DNA of 8,975 nt from an uncultured Bacilli bacterium (GCA_944359595.1 CALVSV010000116.1:1-8975); one strand, 5' to 3'. Positions 1 to 6,327 are shown, counted from the stretch's first letter. Notes: a model not told the origin generated them from the letters alone. Made by a program: numbers and translations.

Positions 1-126
1 ATATTATAAAAATCAACAAACAAGGTAATTTAACACCATATTTGACTTATATTTATTTTTAATTTATTATTAAATATTGTAATTGGTCAATGAAATTATT
101 CTTGAACTAATGCGTTCGTGAGAGAG
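1..126. repeat. Left arm of a 126-bp near-perfect inverted repeat
   Basis: Bases 1-126 are the reverse complement of 1549-1674 with one mismatch (115 T against 1560 G); paired positions always sum to 1675. Pairing stops at 127/1548 on the inner side. The outer end cannot be fixed because the arm reaches the first base of the window. No reading frame is visible in it. The inner end is its most GC-rich part (GCGTTCGTGAGAGAG); the rest is very AT-rich. It is probably half of a long palindrome split by the IS110-family element, less likely a terminal repeat belonging to that element. Confidence 0.93.
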
Positions 127-166
127 ACTTGCTAACCAAAATCAAGTGTTTTTAATAAAAAAAATT

Positions 167-200
167 AAAAAATTATACAAAATATTTTGTATAATTTTTT
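167..200 (-). terminator. 34-nt perfect palindrome, likely transposase terminator
   Basis: Bases 167-200 form a perfect 34-nt palindrome centred between 183 and 184, with a TTATACAAAA half-site flanked by A6 and T6. On the minus strand it lies 24 nt past the transposase stop and is followed by more T-rich sequence, so it fits an intrinsic terminator. Being symmetric, it could also stop transcription entering from the left. The stem has only one G:C pair per side, so efficiency is uncertain. Confidence 0.6.
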
Positions 201-223
201 TAGAATGTTTACAATAGTAATAT

Positions 224-1414
224 TTATTTGTATAATTTAGATACACGGGCATAATATATTCTTAAGAATTTATTTAAACCAGCGATTTTTGCTACTTTTT
301 TTGGTTTGCCCTCATTTTCTTTTTTTAGTATAAATTGATATACTGCATTATCAGTTTTTGGTTTGGAAGACTTAATACTTTTAATAATTTCATATCCTAC
401 TTTTCTTAAATATTTATTGCCACGTTTTGAAATGTGTCTATTTGTTGCATTGAAAATACCTGATTGATATGGTGGTGTATCTATTCCGCAAAAAGCTATT
501 AAAGCATTAGCGTTTTTAAATCTTGTTATGTCACCAATTTCAGCTATTAATCTAGAACGTGTTTTAAGACCAACACCTTTCATTTGTTTAACTACTTCAT
601 ATTCTTTTAAATCTTCTGCAAGTTTATCCATTTTTATAATTAAATCGTTTGTTATTTTTAATGTTTCTTTAAGAATAGCTATGCAACCAGTTATTGTTAA
701 TTTTATTGAATCGTTCGAACTAAATGATGTGATTATTGTTGGCGATAAGTCATAAATTTTTTCACCAACTGTTTTTCCTATTCTATGTCCTAGATTTTTA
801 GCTATAGTATCAATATCATTTATAAATGTATTTTTATCGACATTTAATACTAAATCTGGATATGGATACTTCTCATATATTTCTAATAGTAGTTGATATC
901 TGTTTTCTGCATCAACTATTTCTTTTATACCTGGGAAAGTTTTATCAATTAAATTAGTTAATTTAATTTTTAGTCTTGTTTGAATATTAATATATTCTGA
1001 ATATTCCCTAGATAATAAACGAAGATTACTTCTTATATCATTATCAGGTTCGTATTTTTTTAATTTATACCACTTTTCACAACAATATGTCGCTAATTTC
1101 ATCGAGTCTTTTTTGTCGTTTTTAACTTTCCTTAAATCAATGTCACAATATTTTTTAATAACTAGTGCATTTTCAACACATACAAAATAATTATTTTTAA
1201 TTAAGTAGTTTAATAGTGGTAAGTGATAGTGTCCTGTTGCTTCCATTAAAATTTTTACGTCTTCCTTTTTATAATTTTCTATTTTTTTTACAAAAGTGTT
1301 AATTCCATCTTGTGTATGTGATATTTCAAATGGGTTCTCAATTACTTCACCATAGATACTTATTATCGCTATAGTACTTTTACCCTTAGAAATATCAATT
1401 CCTACAGCATACAT
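224..1414 (-). CDS. IS110-family transposase (DEDD recombinase)
   Basis: A 396-aa recombinase that would excise and insert its element as a circle through the combined action of a RuvC-like DEDD domain and a serine in the C-terminal domain. The N-terminal domain carries D7 (GIDISK), E58 (MEATGHYH), D100 and D103 (KNDKKDSMKLA), matching the family's DEDD tetrad. The C-terminal Tnp20 domain, about residues 278-365, has MKGVG, an FCGIDTPPYQSG block with the likely catalytic Ser318, and HISKRGNKYLRK. The start at 1414 follows AGAGGAGG about 12 nt upstream. Length is typical (about 400 aa) and no frameshift is seen. It opposes every other gene here and sits inside a long inverted repeat. Family assignment is secure; assignment to the IS110 or IS1111 subgroup is not, although the longer 5' leader favours IS110. 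Confidence 0.95.
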   Translation of the reverse strand: MYAVGIDISKGKSTIAIISIYGEVIENPFEISHTQDGINTFVKKIENYKKEDVKILMEATGHYHLPLLNYLIKNNYFVCVENALVIKKYCDIDLRKVKNDKKDSMKLATYCCEKWYKLKKYEPDNDIRSNLRLLSREYSEYINIQTRLKIKLTNLIDKTFPGIKEIVDAENRYQLLLEIYEKYPYPDLVLNVDKNTFINDIDTIAKNLGHRIGKTVGEKIYDLSPTIITSFSSNDSIKLTITGCIAILKETLKITNDLIIKMDKLAEDLKEYEVVKQMKGVGLKTRSRLIAEIGDITRFKNANALIAFCGIDTPPYQSGIFNATNRHISKRGNKYLRKVGYEIIKSIKSSKPKTDNAVYQFILKKENEGKPKKVAKIAGLNKFLRIYYARVSKLYK

Positions 1415-1548
1415 AAATAAATAAAACCTCCTCTTTAAACAAATATAATTGGCTCCACCTAATACATAAATTCATCCTGGTAAATTACACGAACGAAATT
1501 GTTCAGCTTGCTTAATCGAATAATATTATGTAGACGATGGTCAATATC
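1415..1548 (-). ncRNA. Candidate IS110 bridge-RNA region (transposase 5' leader)
   Basis: In IS110-group elements the non-coding end upstream of the transposase encodes the bridge RNA, whose loops pair with donor and target DNA. This 134-nt leader is the matching region here. It is less AT-rich than the rest and can form an imperfect 7-bp stem (1498-1504 with 1518-1524). It holds CACGAACG (+ strand 1488-1495), which also occurs in the minus-strand reading of the left arm and, with one change, in the right arm, next to the element ends. That is what a target guide could look like, but the fold and the guide assignment are not proven. Confidence 0.4.
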
Positions 1549-1674
1549 CTCTCTCACGAGCGCATTAGTTCAAGAATAATTTCATTGACCAATTACAATA
1601 TTTAATAATAAATTAAAAATAAATATAAGTCAAATATGGTGTTAAATTACCTTGTTTGTTGATTTTTATAATAT
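1549..1674. repeat. Right arm of the 126-bp inverted repeat
   Basis: Reverse complement of 1-126 with one mismatch at 1560. The arm ends at or beyond 1674, 25 bp before the -35 of the next gene, so it occupies the upstream region of the cadherin-like gene without touching its core promoter. No ORF is seen within it. The near identity of the arms argues either for recent origin or for maintenance as a folded hairpin. Confidence 0.93.
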
Positions 1675-1698
1675 AATATAATAATTTTAAATTTATAA

Positions 1699-1727
1699 TT
1701 TACTTATTAAATTATAAATGCTATAAT
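1699..1727 (+). promoter_or_regulatory. Sigma-A promoter with extended -10
   Basis: TTTACT at 1699-1704, a 17-bp spacer and TGCTATAAT with its hexamer at 1722-1727. Transcription would start near 1734. That leaves too little leader for a start at 1741 but fits one at 1759. Confidence 0.75.
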
Positions 1728-1758
1728 ATTAGTATATTAGATGGAAGGAGCACCATAT

Positions 1759-2187
1759 ATGATAGTTGTTAAAATGGAAAAAGCATTTAGAATATCATTA
1801 ATAATTAATATTGCTATATTTATTTTATTTGTTACTATGACAATATTATTTATTACAAAAAAATCAGTAGAGGAATGTCCTAAAGAAATGGATTATGGAC
1901 TTAAAAATATTGTTATTGATGAAGCAAATATACCATTTAGAAACGATCAATATACATATGACATATACTTAGAAGATGAAACTGTTGATAGATTAAATAT
2001 AAAAGCTATGCCTTATAATGCTGATGCAAATATTAGTATTAGTGGTAATCATGGACTTGCTGGAGCCAATAAGAAAATAACAATAACAGTTACTGATATT
2101 AATGATGAAGTATATGAATATATAATAAATGTAAATAAAACATGCGAAAATCTAAATAATAATACAGATACTACCGAAAATAATTAA
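1759..2187 (+). CDS. Membrane-anchored cadherin-like beta-sandwich protein
   Basis: A 142-aa single-pass envelope protein of unknown function. Residues about 11-33 form one hydrophobic helix, followed by KK, acting as an uncleaved signal anchor. Residues about 48-127 match the pattern of the cadherin-like beta-sandwich family (PF12733 type): LKNIVIDEANIPF, a Y-x-Y-x-I strand, an A-x-I-S-I-SGN turn and a final E-Y-I-I-N-V strand. Such domains are usually extracellular and adhesive or structural. The only two cysteines, C40 and C129, bracket the domain and could form a disulfide. I chose ATG 1759 because AAGGAG (1744-1749) is spaced 9 nt from it; the earlier in-frame ATG at 1741 overlaps that site and lies about 7 nt from the predicted transcript start. 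The tail is Asn/Thr-rich. The gene has its own promoter and no visible terminator before the next gene. Confidence 0.72.
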   Translation: MIVVKMEKAFRISLIINIAIFILFVTMTILFITKKSVEECPKEMDYGLKNIVIDEANIPFRNDQYTYDIYLEDETVDRLNIKAMPYNADANISISGNHGLAGANKKITITVTDINDEVYEYIINVNKTCENLNNNTDTTENN

Positions 2188-2194
2188 AAATAAA

Positions 2195-2223
2195 TTTACA
2201 ATTAGAATAATATGTGTTATAAT
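2195..2223 (+). promoter_or_regulatory. Sigma-A promoter of the pilin-like gene
   Basis: TTTACA at 2195-2200, a 17-bp spacer and an extended -10 TGTTATAAT with its hexamer at 2218-2223. It lies in the 64-bp gap after the preceding gene, so the pilin-like gene can be expressed independently. Confidence 0.82.
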
Positions 2224-2251
2224 CTTTATAGATTTAGAGGAGGAGTTATAA

Positions 2252-2602
2252 ATGAATTTTACAAATATATTAATAAATCAAGAAGTTATAAACGAAGTGT
2301 GTAGCGATAATGGAACAATGGTAGGCGTATGGCAAGCAGTAAGTGCGGTAATAACAGTTATACAAATAGTAGTTCCAATTCTGCTTATTTTAATGGGATC
2401 TATTGATATGGTTAAAGCAGTTATGGCTGGTAAAGATGATGAAATAAAAAAAGCTCAAGGTACTCTTATTAAACGTGTAATTGCAGCAATAATAGTATTC
2501 TTTATACCATTATTAGTGCAACTTATATTAGGTCTTATTCCAGTTGGCGATTCAAATGCAGGAGTAACTTTTAAAGATTGTATTACAAGAGCAACTGAAT
2601 AA
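2252..2602 (+). CDS. Two-helix membrane protein, T4SS pilin-like (VirB2/TrbC style)
   Basis: A 116-aa protein with two hydrophobic helices (about 28-49 and 74-96) joined by a charged loop (MAGKDDEIKKAQGTLIKR). This is the architecture of VirB2/TrbC-type pilin subunits and the related Gram-positive T4SS pilins: a small protein whose short loop faces the cytoplasm and whose ends face outside. No cleaved signal peptide is evident. The two cysteines, C17 and C110, are both on the predicted outer side and could be bonded. The start has a strong AGAGGAGGAG site 6 nt upstream. No ATPase, coupling protein or relaxase gene is in the window, so a conjugation role is not supported by context. It may be an orphan membrane-pore or pilus-like component. 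The fold call is by pattern only. It ends at a hairpin terminator. Confidence 0.62.
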   Translation: MNFTNILINQEVINEVCSDNGTMVGVWQAVSAVITVIQIVVPILLILMGSIDMVKAVMAGKDDEIKKAQGTLIKRVIAAIIVFFIPLLVQLILGLIPVGDSNAGVTFKDCITRATE

Positions 2603-2623
2603 AGTGATTTATCACTTTTTTTT
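2601..2623 (+). terminator. Intrinsic terminator after the pilin-like gene
   Basis: AAAGTGA, loop TTTA, TCACTTT and then a T run to 2623. The stem begins inside the stop codon of the preceding gene. It separates the two envelope genes from the RNase J unit. Confidence 0.85.
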
Positions 2624-2627
2624 ATTC

Positions 2628-2656
2628 TTTACATTTAAAAATTTTTCTAGTATAAT
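2628..2656 (+). promoter_or_regulatory. Sigma-A promoter of the RNase J-like gene
   Basis: TTTACA at 2628-2633, a 17-bp spacer and a consensus TATAAT at 2651-2656. It follows directly after the terminator and gives a leader of about 25 nt. Confidence 0.85.
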
Positions 2657-2687
2657 AGCCATGATATGAAGAGAGGAGTAGATAAAT

Positions 2688-4349
2688 TTGAGTAAAATAA
2701 AAATATTTAGTTTGGGCGGATTAAATGAAAATGGTAAAAATATGTATATTGTAGAAGTTGATAATGACATATTCATATTTGATGCGGGATTAAAATATGC
2801 AGATGATATGCTATTTGGAATTGATTATATTTTACCTAATTATGATTATATAAAAGATAATATAAATAGAGTAAAAGGATTATTTTTAACACATGGTCAT
2901 AATGAAAATATGGGCGCAACACCAGATATAGTAAAAGATATACCAGAAATAAAAGTGTATGGAACAAAATTTACTTTAGAAGTATTAAGAAGAGAATTAG
3001 AAGATTGTAACGTTAAATTTGATAACATGATAGAGATTAAAGCACATAAAAAAATCTCTTTTGGAAAGAACAGCATATTTCCTATAAGTATGACACATTC
3101 TATACCTGATGCGGTTGGATATGTATTAAATACAGAAGATGGAGCTATAGTATATACAGGGGATTTTGTATTTGATCCAACAATGAAATATCCATATAAA
3201 ATGGATATCGGTAAAATTGCATATATTGGTAAACAAGGAGTATTATGTTTACTATCCGAATCCACTTATGCCGATAAACTAGGTCATACTTCGCCAAAAC
3301 ATAGAACTAGTAAAAGAATACGTGAAATACTAGTTAAAAACGAAAATAGAATTATATTTAATGTATATTCTGCACATATTTATAATTTGCAAGAATTATT
3401 AACAGAAATAGAAAATTCTGAAAGAAAAGTAGTAATTATGGGGAAAAGCTTACAAAGTATTATAAAAAATTCAATGGAATCTGGTTATATTAAAATAAAT
3501 TCTAATTGTATTGGAGATTTATCAAATATTAATGATAAAAATAGTATAATACTTGTATCAGACGAAAGAGAAAAAGCTTTCAATAATATTAATAGAATGT
3601 TAAATGGATATGATAAATATGTTACTATTAAAGATACTGATACAATTGTATTTGCTGAACCTGTTAGTGATTCTATTGAAAGAACTGCTGTTAAAACGGC
3701 TGATAAAATAGCTAAATTAGGTGCGAAAGTAATAATGTTTTCTAAAAAAGAACAGTTATTGTATCATGCTTCAAGTGAAGATTTAATGTTTATGATAAAT
3801 TTACTTAATCCTAAATATTATTTTCCAGTTAAGGGAGAATATAGATTACAAGTTGAAAATGCTAATATAGCTAAAGAATTGGGTATTTCAGAAGACCATA
3901 TATTATTAAAGCGAAATGGTGAAGTTGTAGTATTTGAAAATGGTAATTTAGTAGATACTTTTGAAAAAATTAAAACTGAAGATATATTAATAGATGGTAA
4001 TGCTACACAAGATATTGGAGAAGCTGTTATTAAAGATAGAGAAATATTAAGTGAAAATGGAATAGTTATAATATCAACATTATTTGATAAGAATACAAAA
4101 AAATTAATAACTAAACCAGAAATAATTACTAGAGGATTTATTTATAATAAAGATAATAAGGTTTTAATTGATGAAATAAAAAAACAAAGTATGGAACTTA
4201 TTGAAAAAAATATACAAAATTCAAAATATATAGAATATAATAAATTAAAAATGATTTTAAGAGAAAAGATTGGAAAATATTTATATGATGAAACAGAATG
4301 TAAACCAATGATAATAACAGTTTTTCAAGAAATAGTTTTAAAAAAATAA
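2688..4349 (+). CDS. RNase J-family protein with degenerate active site (J2-like)
   Basis: A 553-aa metallo-beta-lactamase/beta-CASP protein of the RNase J family, which matures and degrades RNA by endo- and 5'-exonucleolytic cleavage. Length is typical. The order is conserved: beta-lactamase part, beta-CASP insert, linker and C-terminal domain with KDREILSENGIVI and ITRGFIY. Retained residues include H69, H71, H137 (THSIPDAVGY), D159 (YTGDF) and H360. Lost residues are decisive: the usual HxHxDH motif reads HGHNEN here (E73, N74), and the last metal-ligand His is N391 (VENANIA). The TGSQGEP-type beta-CASP motif is replaced by VSDEREK (290-296). This resembles the weakly active or inactive RNase J2 partner of Bacilli, which supports J1 in a complex; a J1 gene would be expected elsewhere. 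Translation starts at TTG 2688, 9 nt after GAGAGGAG. The M50 protease gene follows after 32 bp with no terminator. Confidence 0.9.
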   Translation: MSKIKIFSLGGLNENGKNMYIVEVDNDIFIFDAGLKYADDMLFGIDYILPNYDYIKDNINRVKGLFLTHGHNENMGATPDIVKDIPEIKVYGTKFTLEVLRRELEDCNVKFDNMIEIKAHKKISFGKNSIFPISMTHSIPDAVGYVLNTEDGAIVYTGDFVFDPTMKYPYKMDIGKIAYIGKQGVLCLLSESTYADKLGHTSPKHRTSKRIREILVKNENRIIFNVYSAHIYNLQELLTEIENSERKVVIMGKSLQSIIKNSMESGYIKINSNCIGDLSNINDKNSIILVSDEREKAFNNINRMLNGYDKYVTIKDTDTIVFAEPVSDSIERTAVKTADKIAKLGAKVIMFSKKEQLLYHASSEDLMFMINLLNPKYYFPVKGEYRLQVENANIAKELGISEDHILLKRNGEVVVFENGNLVDTFEKIKTEDILIDGNATQDIGEAVIKDREILSENGIVIISTLFDKNTKKLITKPEIITRGFIYNKDNKVLIDEIKKQSMELIEKNIQNSKYIEYNKLKMILREKIGKYLYDETECKPMIITVFQEIVLKK

Positions 4350-4381
4350 TTTTTGTTACATAAAATAATAATGGTGATAAT

Positions 4382-5140
4382 TTGAAAAAGATTGAATTTC
4401 ATTATACAACATTATTATTTTTATTTATATCAATTTTATCTGGACTATTTAAAGAGATGTCTATTCTTTTTACTATATTATTATTTCATGAATTAGGGCA
4501 TATTATTATGTCTATTATATTAAAATATAATATAGTTAAAATACGTATATATCCTTATGGTGGAATAATAGAATATAATGAATTATTAAATAGACCAATA
4601 AATTATGATATATTAATTGCATTGTCTGGAGTATTTATGCAATCAATATATTATTTTATAGTTTATATATTATATTTAAATCATATTATTAGAGAAATAA
4701 CTTTTATAACTTTTTGTAATTATCACTATTCTATATTATTTTTTAATTTGTTACCAATATATCCACTTGATGGAAGTAAAATATTAAATTTAAGTATAAA
4801 TAAGATACTACCATTTAAATTGTCTCATATATTATCTATAATTATTTCAATTATTATTTTTATATTATTATTGGTATTTAATTATAATAATTTAAATTAT
4901 ATATTTATAAGTTTATTATTACTTGAAAAAATAATAAAAGAAATAAAAGATCATAAATATATATTTAATAAATTTTTATTAGAAAGATATATTAATAACT
5001 TTAAATTTAAAAAAATTAAATTTATTAAAGATTATAAATTTAATAAAATGTATAAAGACCATAGACACATATTTAAGATAGAATGTGAGTATATACCCGA
5101 AAAAAAAGTATTAAAATCAAGATTTAAAATTGACTTATAA
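4382..5140 (+). CDS. M50 site-2 intramembrane protease, SpoIVFB-like
   Basis: A 252-aa polytopic zinc protease that would cut a membrane-associated substrate. HELGH (H36, E37, H40) lies in an early hydrophobic segment and NLLPIYPLDG supplies the third zinc ligand D130. A PYGG motif sits at 58-61, as in SpoIVFB. About five membrane segments run to residue 185, then a Lys-rich cytoplasmic tail. There is no PDZ or CBS domain. Start is TTG 4382; GGTGAT (4373-4378) matches the 3' half of the full Shine-Dalgarno at correct register. The position just before rplU-prp-rpmA mirrors the Bacillus spoIVFB-rplU-ysxB-rpmA order and supports orthology. No spoIVFA is present upstream; an RNase J paralogue is there instead. 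In sporulating relatives SpoIVFB activates pro-sigma-K; whether this organism sporulates is unknown. Confidence 0.87.
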   Translation: MKKIEFHYTTLLFLFISILSGLFKEMSILFTILLFHELGHIIMSIILKYNIVKIRIYPYGGIIEYNELLNRPINYDILIALSGVFMQSIYYFIVYILYLNHIIREITFITFCNYHYSILFFNLLPIYPLDGSKILNLSINKILPFKLSHILSIIISIIIFILLLVFNYNNLNYIFISLLLLEKIIKEIKDHKYIFNKFLLERYINNFKFKKIKFIKDYKFNKMYKDHRHIFKIECEYIPEKKVLKSRFKIDL

Positions 5141-5158
5141 AGATAATTATGATAGAAT
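5130..5158 (+). promoter_or_regulatory. Promoter of the L21-Prp-L27 unit, overlapping the M50 gene end
   Basis: TTGACT at 5130-5135 lies within the last codons of the protease gene. A 17-bp spacer and an extended -10 TGATAGAAT (hexamer 5153-5158) follow. The predicted transcript start near 5165 coincides with the start of the structured leader. Confidence 0.75.
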
Positions 5159-5162
5159 TATA

Positions 5163-5242
5163 TACGTTTGTAGACCTTCGTCTACAACCGCACAGAAAAG
5201 GTTGAAACGAAAGTACCTTAATGGCGAGTCTTAGATAATAAA
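5163..5242 (+). ncRNA. L21 leader, ribosomal-protein autoregulatory RNA
   Basis: The 5' leader of rplU folds into a perfect 8-bp hairpin (5168-5175 with 5180-5187, loop CTTC) and a second, weaker helix (AAGGT 5198-5202 with ACCTT 5215-5219), ending before AAGGAGGT. Location and overall layout match the L21 leader described upstream of rplU-ysxB-rpmA in Bacillota, thought to bind L21 and repress the operon. Family membership is judged from position and structure, not from a model score. Confidence 0.7.
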
Positions 5243-5254
5243 GGAGGTAAAGAG

Positions 5255-5554
5255 ATGAAAGCAATTATTTTAACAGGTGGTAAACAATACCAAGTAAGTG
5301 TTGGTGATGAAATTTATGTTGAAAAACTAGACGCTGAAGAAGGTAAAGAAGTTGTTTTTGACAACGTATTAATGGTTGATGATAAAGTTGGTACTCCATA
5401 CGTCAATGGAGCTAAAGTTACTGCTAAAGTTTTAAAACAAGGTAAACAAAAGAAAATTTTAGTATATAAATATAGACCAAAGAAAAAATATCGTAGAAAA
5501 CAAGGACATAGACAACCATATACTAAACTAACAATTACTAATATAGAAAAATAA
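5255..5554 (+). CDS. rplU: 50S ribosomal protein L21
   Basis: A 99-aa basic protein that binds 23S rRNA in the large subunit. The opening ([24 protein letters not shown]), the [20 protein letters not shown] block and the TKLTITNI end are diagnostic, and the length is usual (about 102 aa). AAGGAGGT is 6 nt before ATG. It is the first gene of the L21-Prp-L27 operon, behind its own promoter and leader RNA. Codon use is richer in C- and G-ending choices than its neighbours, as expected for a highly expressed gene. Confidence 0.98.
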   Translation: MKAIILTGGKQYQVSVGDEIYVEKLDAEEGKEVVFDNVLMVDDKVGTPYVNGAKVTAKVLKQGKQKKILVYKYRPKKKYRRKQGHRQPYTKLTITNIEK

Positions 5555-5555
5555 T

Positions 5556-5864
5556 ATGATTAAAGTAAAAATACAAAAACGTGATGATAAATTTTTTAAA
5601 ATAACCATTAAAGGTCATGCTGAATATGATGAAAAAGGAAAAGATATAGTGTGTGCATCAGTGAGTAGTATTGTAATTACTAGTATTAATGCAATAGTAA
5701 GGGTAGATGAAGCATCTATTGAATATAAAGATTTAGACGGTTTTATAGAGATAAATATTAAAAAATATGATAATATAGTTAATATTTTAATTGAAAATAT
5801 GATTGATTTATTAAAAGAATTAGGCGAAGATTATAAAAACTATATAGAAATTAGGGAGGTGTAA
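5556..5864 (+). CDS. prp: Prp, L27-processing cysteine protease (YsxB family)
   Basis: A 102-aa cysteine protease that removes the N-terminal extension of ribosomal protein L27 before assembly. The catalytic pair H21 and C33 is visible in [18 protein letters not shown], spaced as in the family. The start is one base after the L21 stop with no good Shine-Dalgarno of its own, so translation is probably coupled to rplU. It stops 4 nt before the L27 start, and the L27 ribosome site lies within its last codons. The downstream L27 carries the extension that Prp recognises, so enzyme and substrate are co-encoded. Confidence 0.95.
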   Translation: MIKVKIQKRDDKFFKITIKGHAEYDEKGKDIVCASVSSIVITSINAIVRVDEASIEYKDLDGFIEINIKKYDNIVNILIENMIDLLKELGEDYKNYIEIREV

Positions 5865-5868
5865 TAGT

Positions 5869-6156
5869 ATGTTAATGAAATTAAACATTCAACTATTTGC
5901 GCATAAAAAAGGGAAAGGATCATCTTCTAATGGACGTGATTCTGCAGGAAGAAGATTAGGTGCGAAAGCAAGTGATGGTGAATTTGTTACTGCTGGTAGC
6001 ATCATATATCGTCAAAGAGGTTCTCAAATATACCCAAATGTAAATGTTGGTATGGGTAAAGACTATACATTATTTTCTAAGATTGATGGTTATGTAAAAT
6101 ATGAACGTTTAGGAAAAGATAGAAAACAAGTTAGTGTATATGAAGTAAGACAATAA
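5869..6156 (+). CDS. rpmA: 50S ribosomal protein L27 with Prp-cleaved extension
   Basis: A 95-aa large-subunit protein whose mature N-terminus reaches the peptidyl-transferase centre. The core [33 protein letters not shown] and [14 protein letters not shown] is canonical. The first ten residues ([10 protein letters not shown]) precede AHKKGKGSS. The LNIQLF-A stretch matches the staphylococcal LNLQFF-A Prp site, so cleavage after F10 would expose mature A11. I chose ATG 5869 because GGAGG (5855-5859) is 9 nt away; the second in-frame ATG at 5875 is too far. The gene ends at a hairpin terminator. The obg and spo0B genes that follow in Bacillus are absent. Confidence 0.98.
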   Translation: MLMKLNIQLFAHKKGKGSSSNGRDSAGRRLGAKASDGEFVTAGSIIYRQRGSQIYPNVNVGMGKDYTLFSKIDGYVKYERLGKDRKQVSVYEVRQ

Positions 6157-6179
6157 GTTGAGGTGACTCAACTTTTTTT
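6156..6179 (+). terminator. Intrinsic terminator of the L21-Prp-L27 operon
   Basis: AGTTGAG, loop GTGA, CTCAACT and then a run of T to 6179. It begins in the last base of the rpmA stop codon. This is the most GC-balanced hairpin in the window and a convincing Rho-independent terminator. Confidence 0.93.
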
Positions 6180-6272
6180 AATGTTTTTTAGTAAGATATA
6201 TTAATTTACTAGGAAGTAGGGGGTGTATGTTAAATAAGTGCAAACCTTTTTTACTGAATTTTAAAAAATATG

Positions 6273-6301
6273 TTGTAATTTTTATTATAAAATGGTAGTA
6301 T
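6273..6301 (+). promoter_or_regulatory. Promoter of the Asn-rich membrane protein gene
   Basis: TTGTAA at 6273-6278, a 17-bp spacer and an extended -10 TGGTAGTAT (hexamer 6296-6301). Elements are less consensus than elsewhere, but spacing and TGn are right, and the leader to the ATG is about 20 nt. Confidence 0.6.
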
Positions 6302-6327
6302 TATTTATATAGTAGGAGGAATTAATT

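Larger units (their letters stand above)
127..1548 (-). mobile_element. IS110-family insertion sequence, approximate limits
   Basis: The stretch between the two inverted arms contains one full-length IS110-family transposase, about 134 nt of leader and about 97 nt of trailer. That is a normal single-gene layout for this family, which usually has no terminal inverted repeats or target duplication. I took the limits from where the arm symmetry stops; true ends may lie a few bases inside the arms, because IS110 ends are set by short core and guide matches that cannot be recognised without relatives. The transposase frame is intact and all catalytic positions are present, so the element may still be active. 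Confidence 0.75.

Noticed and set aside
528..755. A 75-codon plus-strand open frame
   Set aside because: It lies entirely opposite the well-supported transposase gene, has no ribosome site and encodes no recognisable motif.
1..1674. The long arms as ordinary IS terminal inverted repeats, suggesting a different IS family
   Set aside because: The transposase is unmistakably IS110 (DEDD plus PPYQSG and HISKRGNKYLR), and that family does not use such repeats. No flanking target duplication can be judged because the left side is cut.
1741..1758. Upstream ATG adding six residues to the cadherin-like protein
   Set aside because: This ATG overlaps the Shine-Dalgarno that serves ATG 1759 and lies about 7 nt from the predicted transcript start.
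2897..3265. A 122-codon minus-strand open frame
   Set aside because: It is antisense to the RNase J catalytic region, whose motifs are clearly on the plus strand; there is no promoter or ribosome site.
6227..6298. A 23-codon ORF (MLNKCKPFLL...) after a G-rich site
   Set aside because: It overlaps the -35 and -10 of the next gene's promoter, no promoter or conserved motif supports it, and the purine run is only an approximate ribosome site. The 6180-6327 gap otherwise shows only that promoter.
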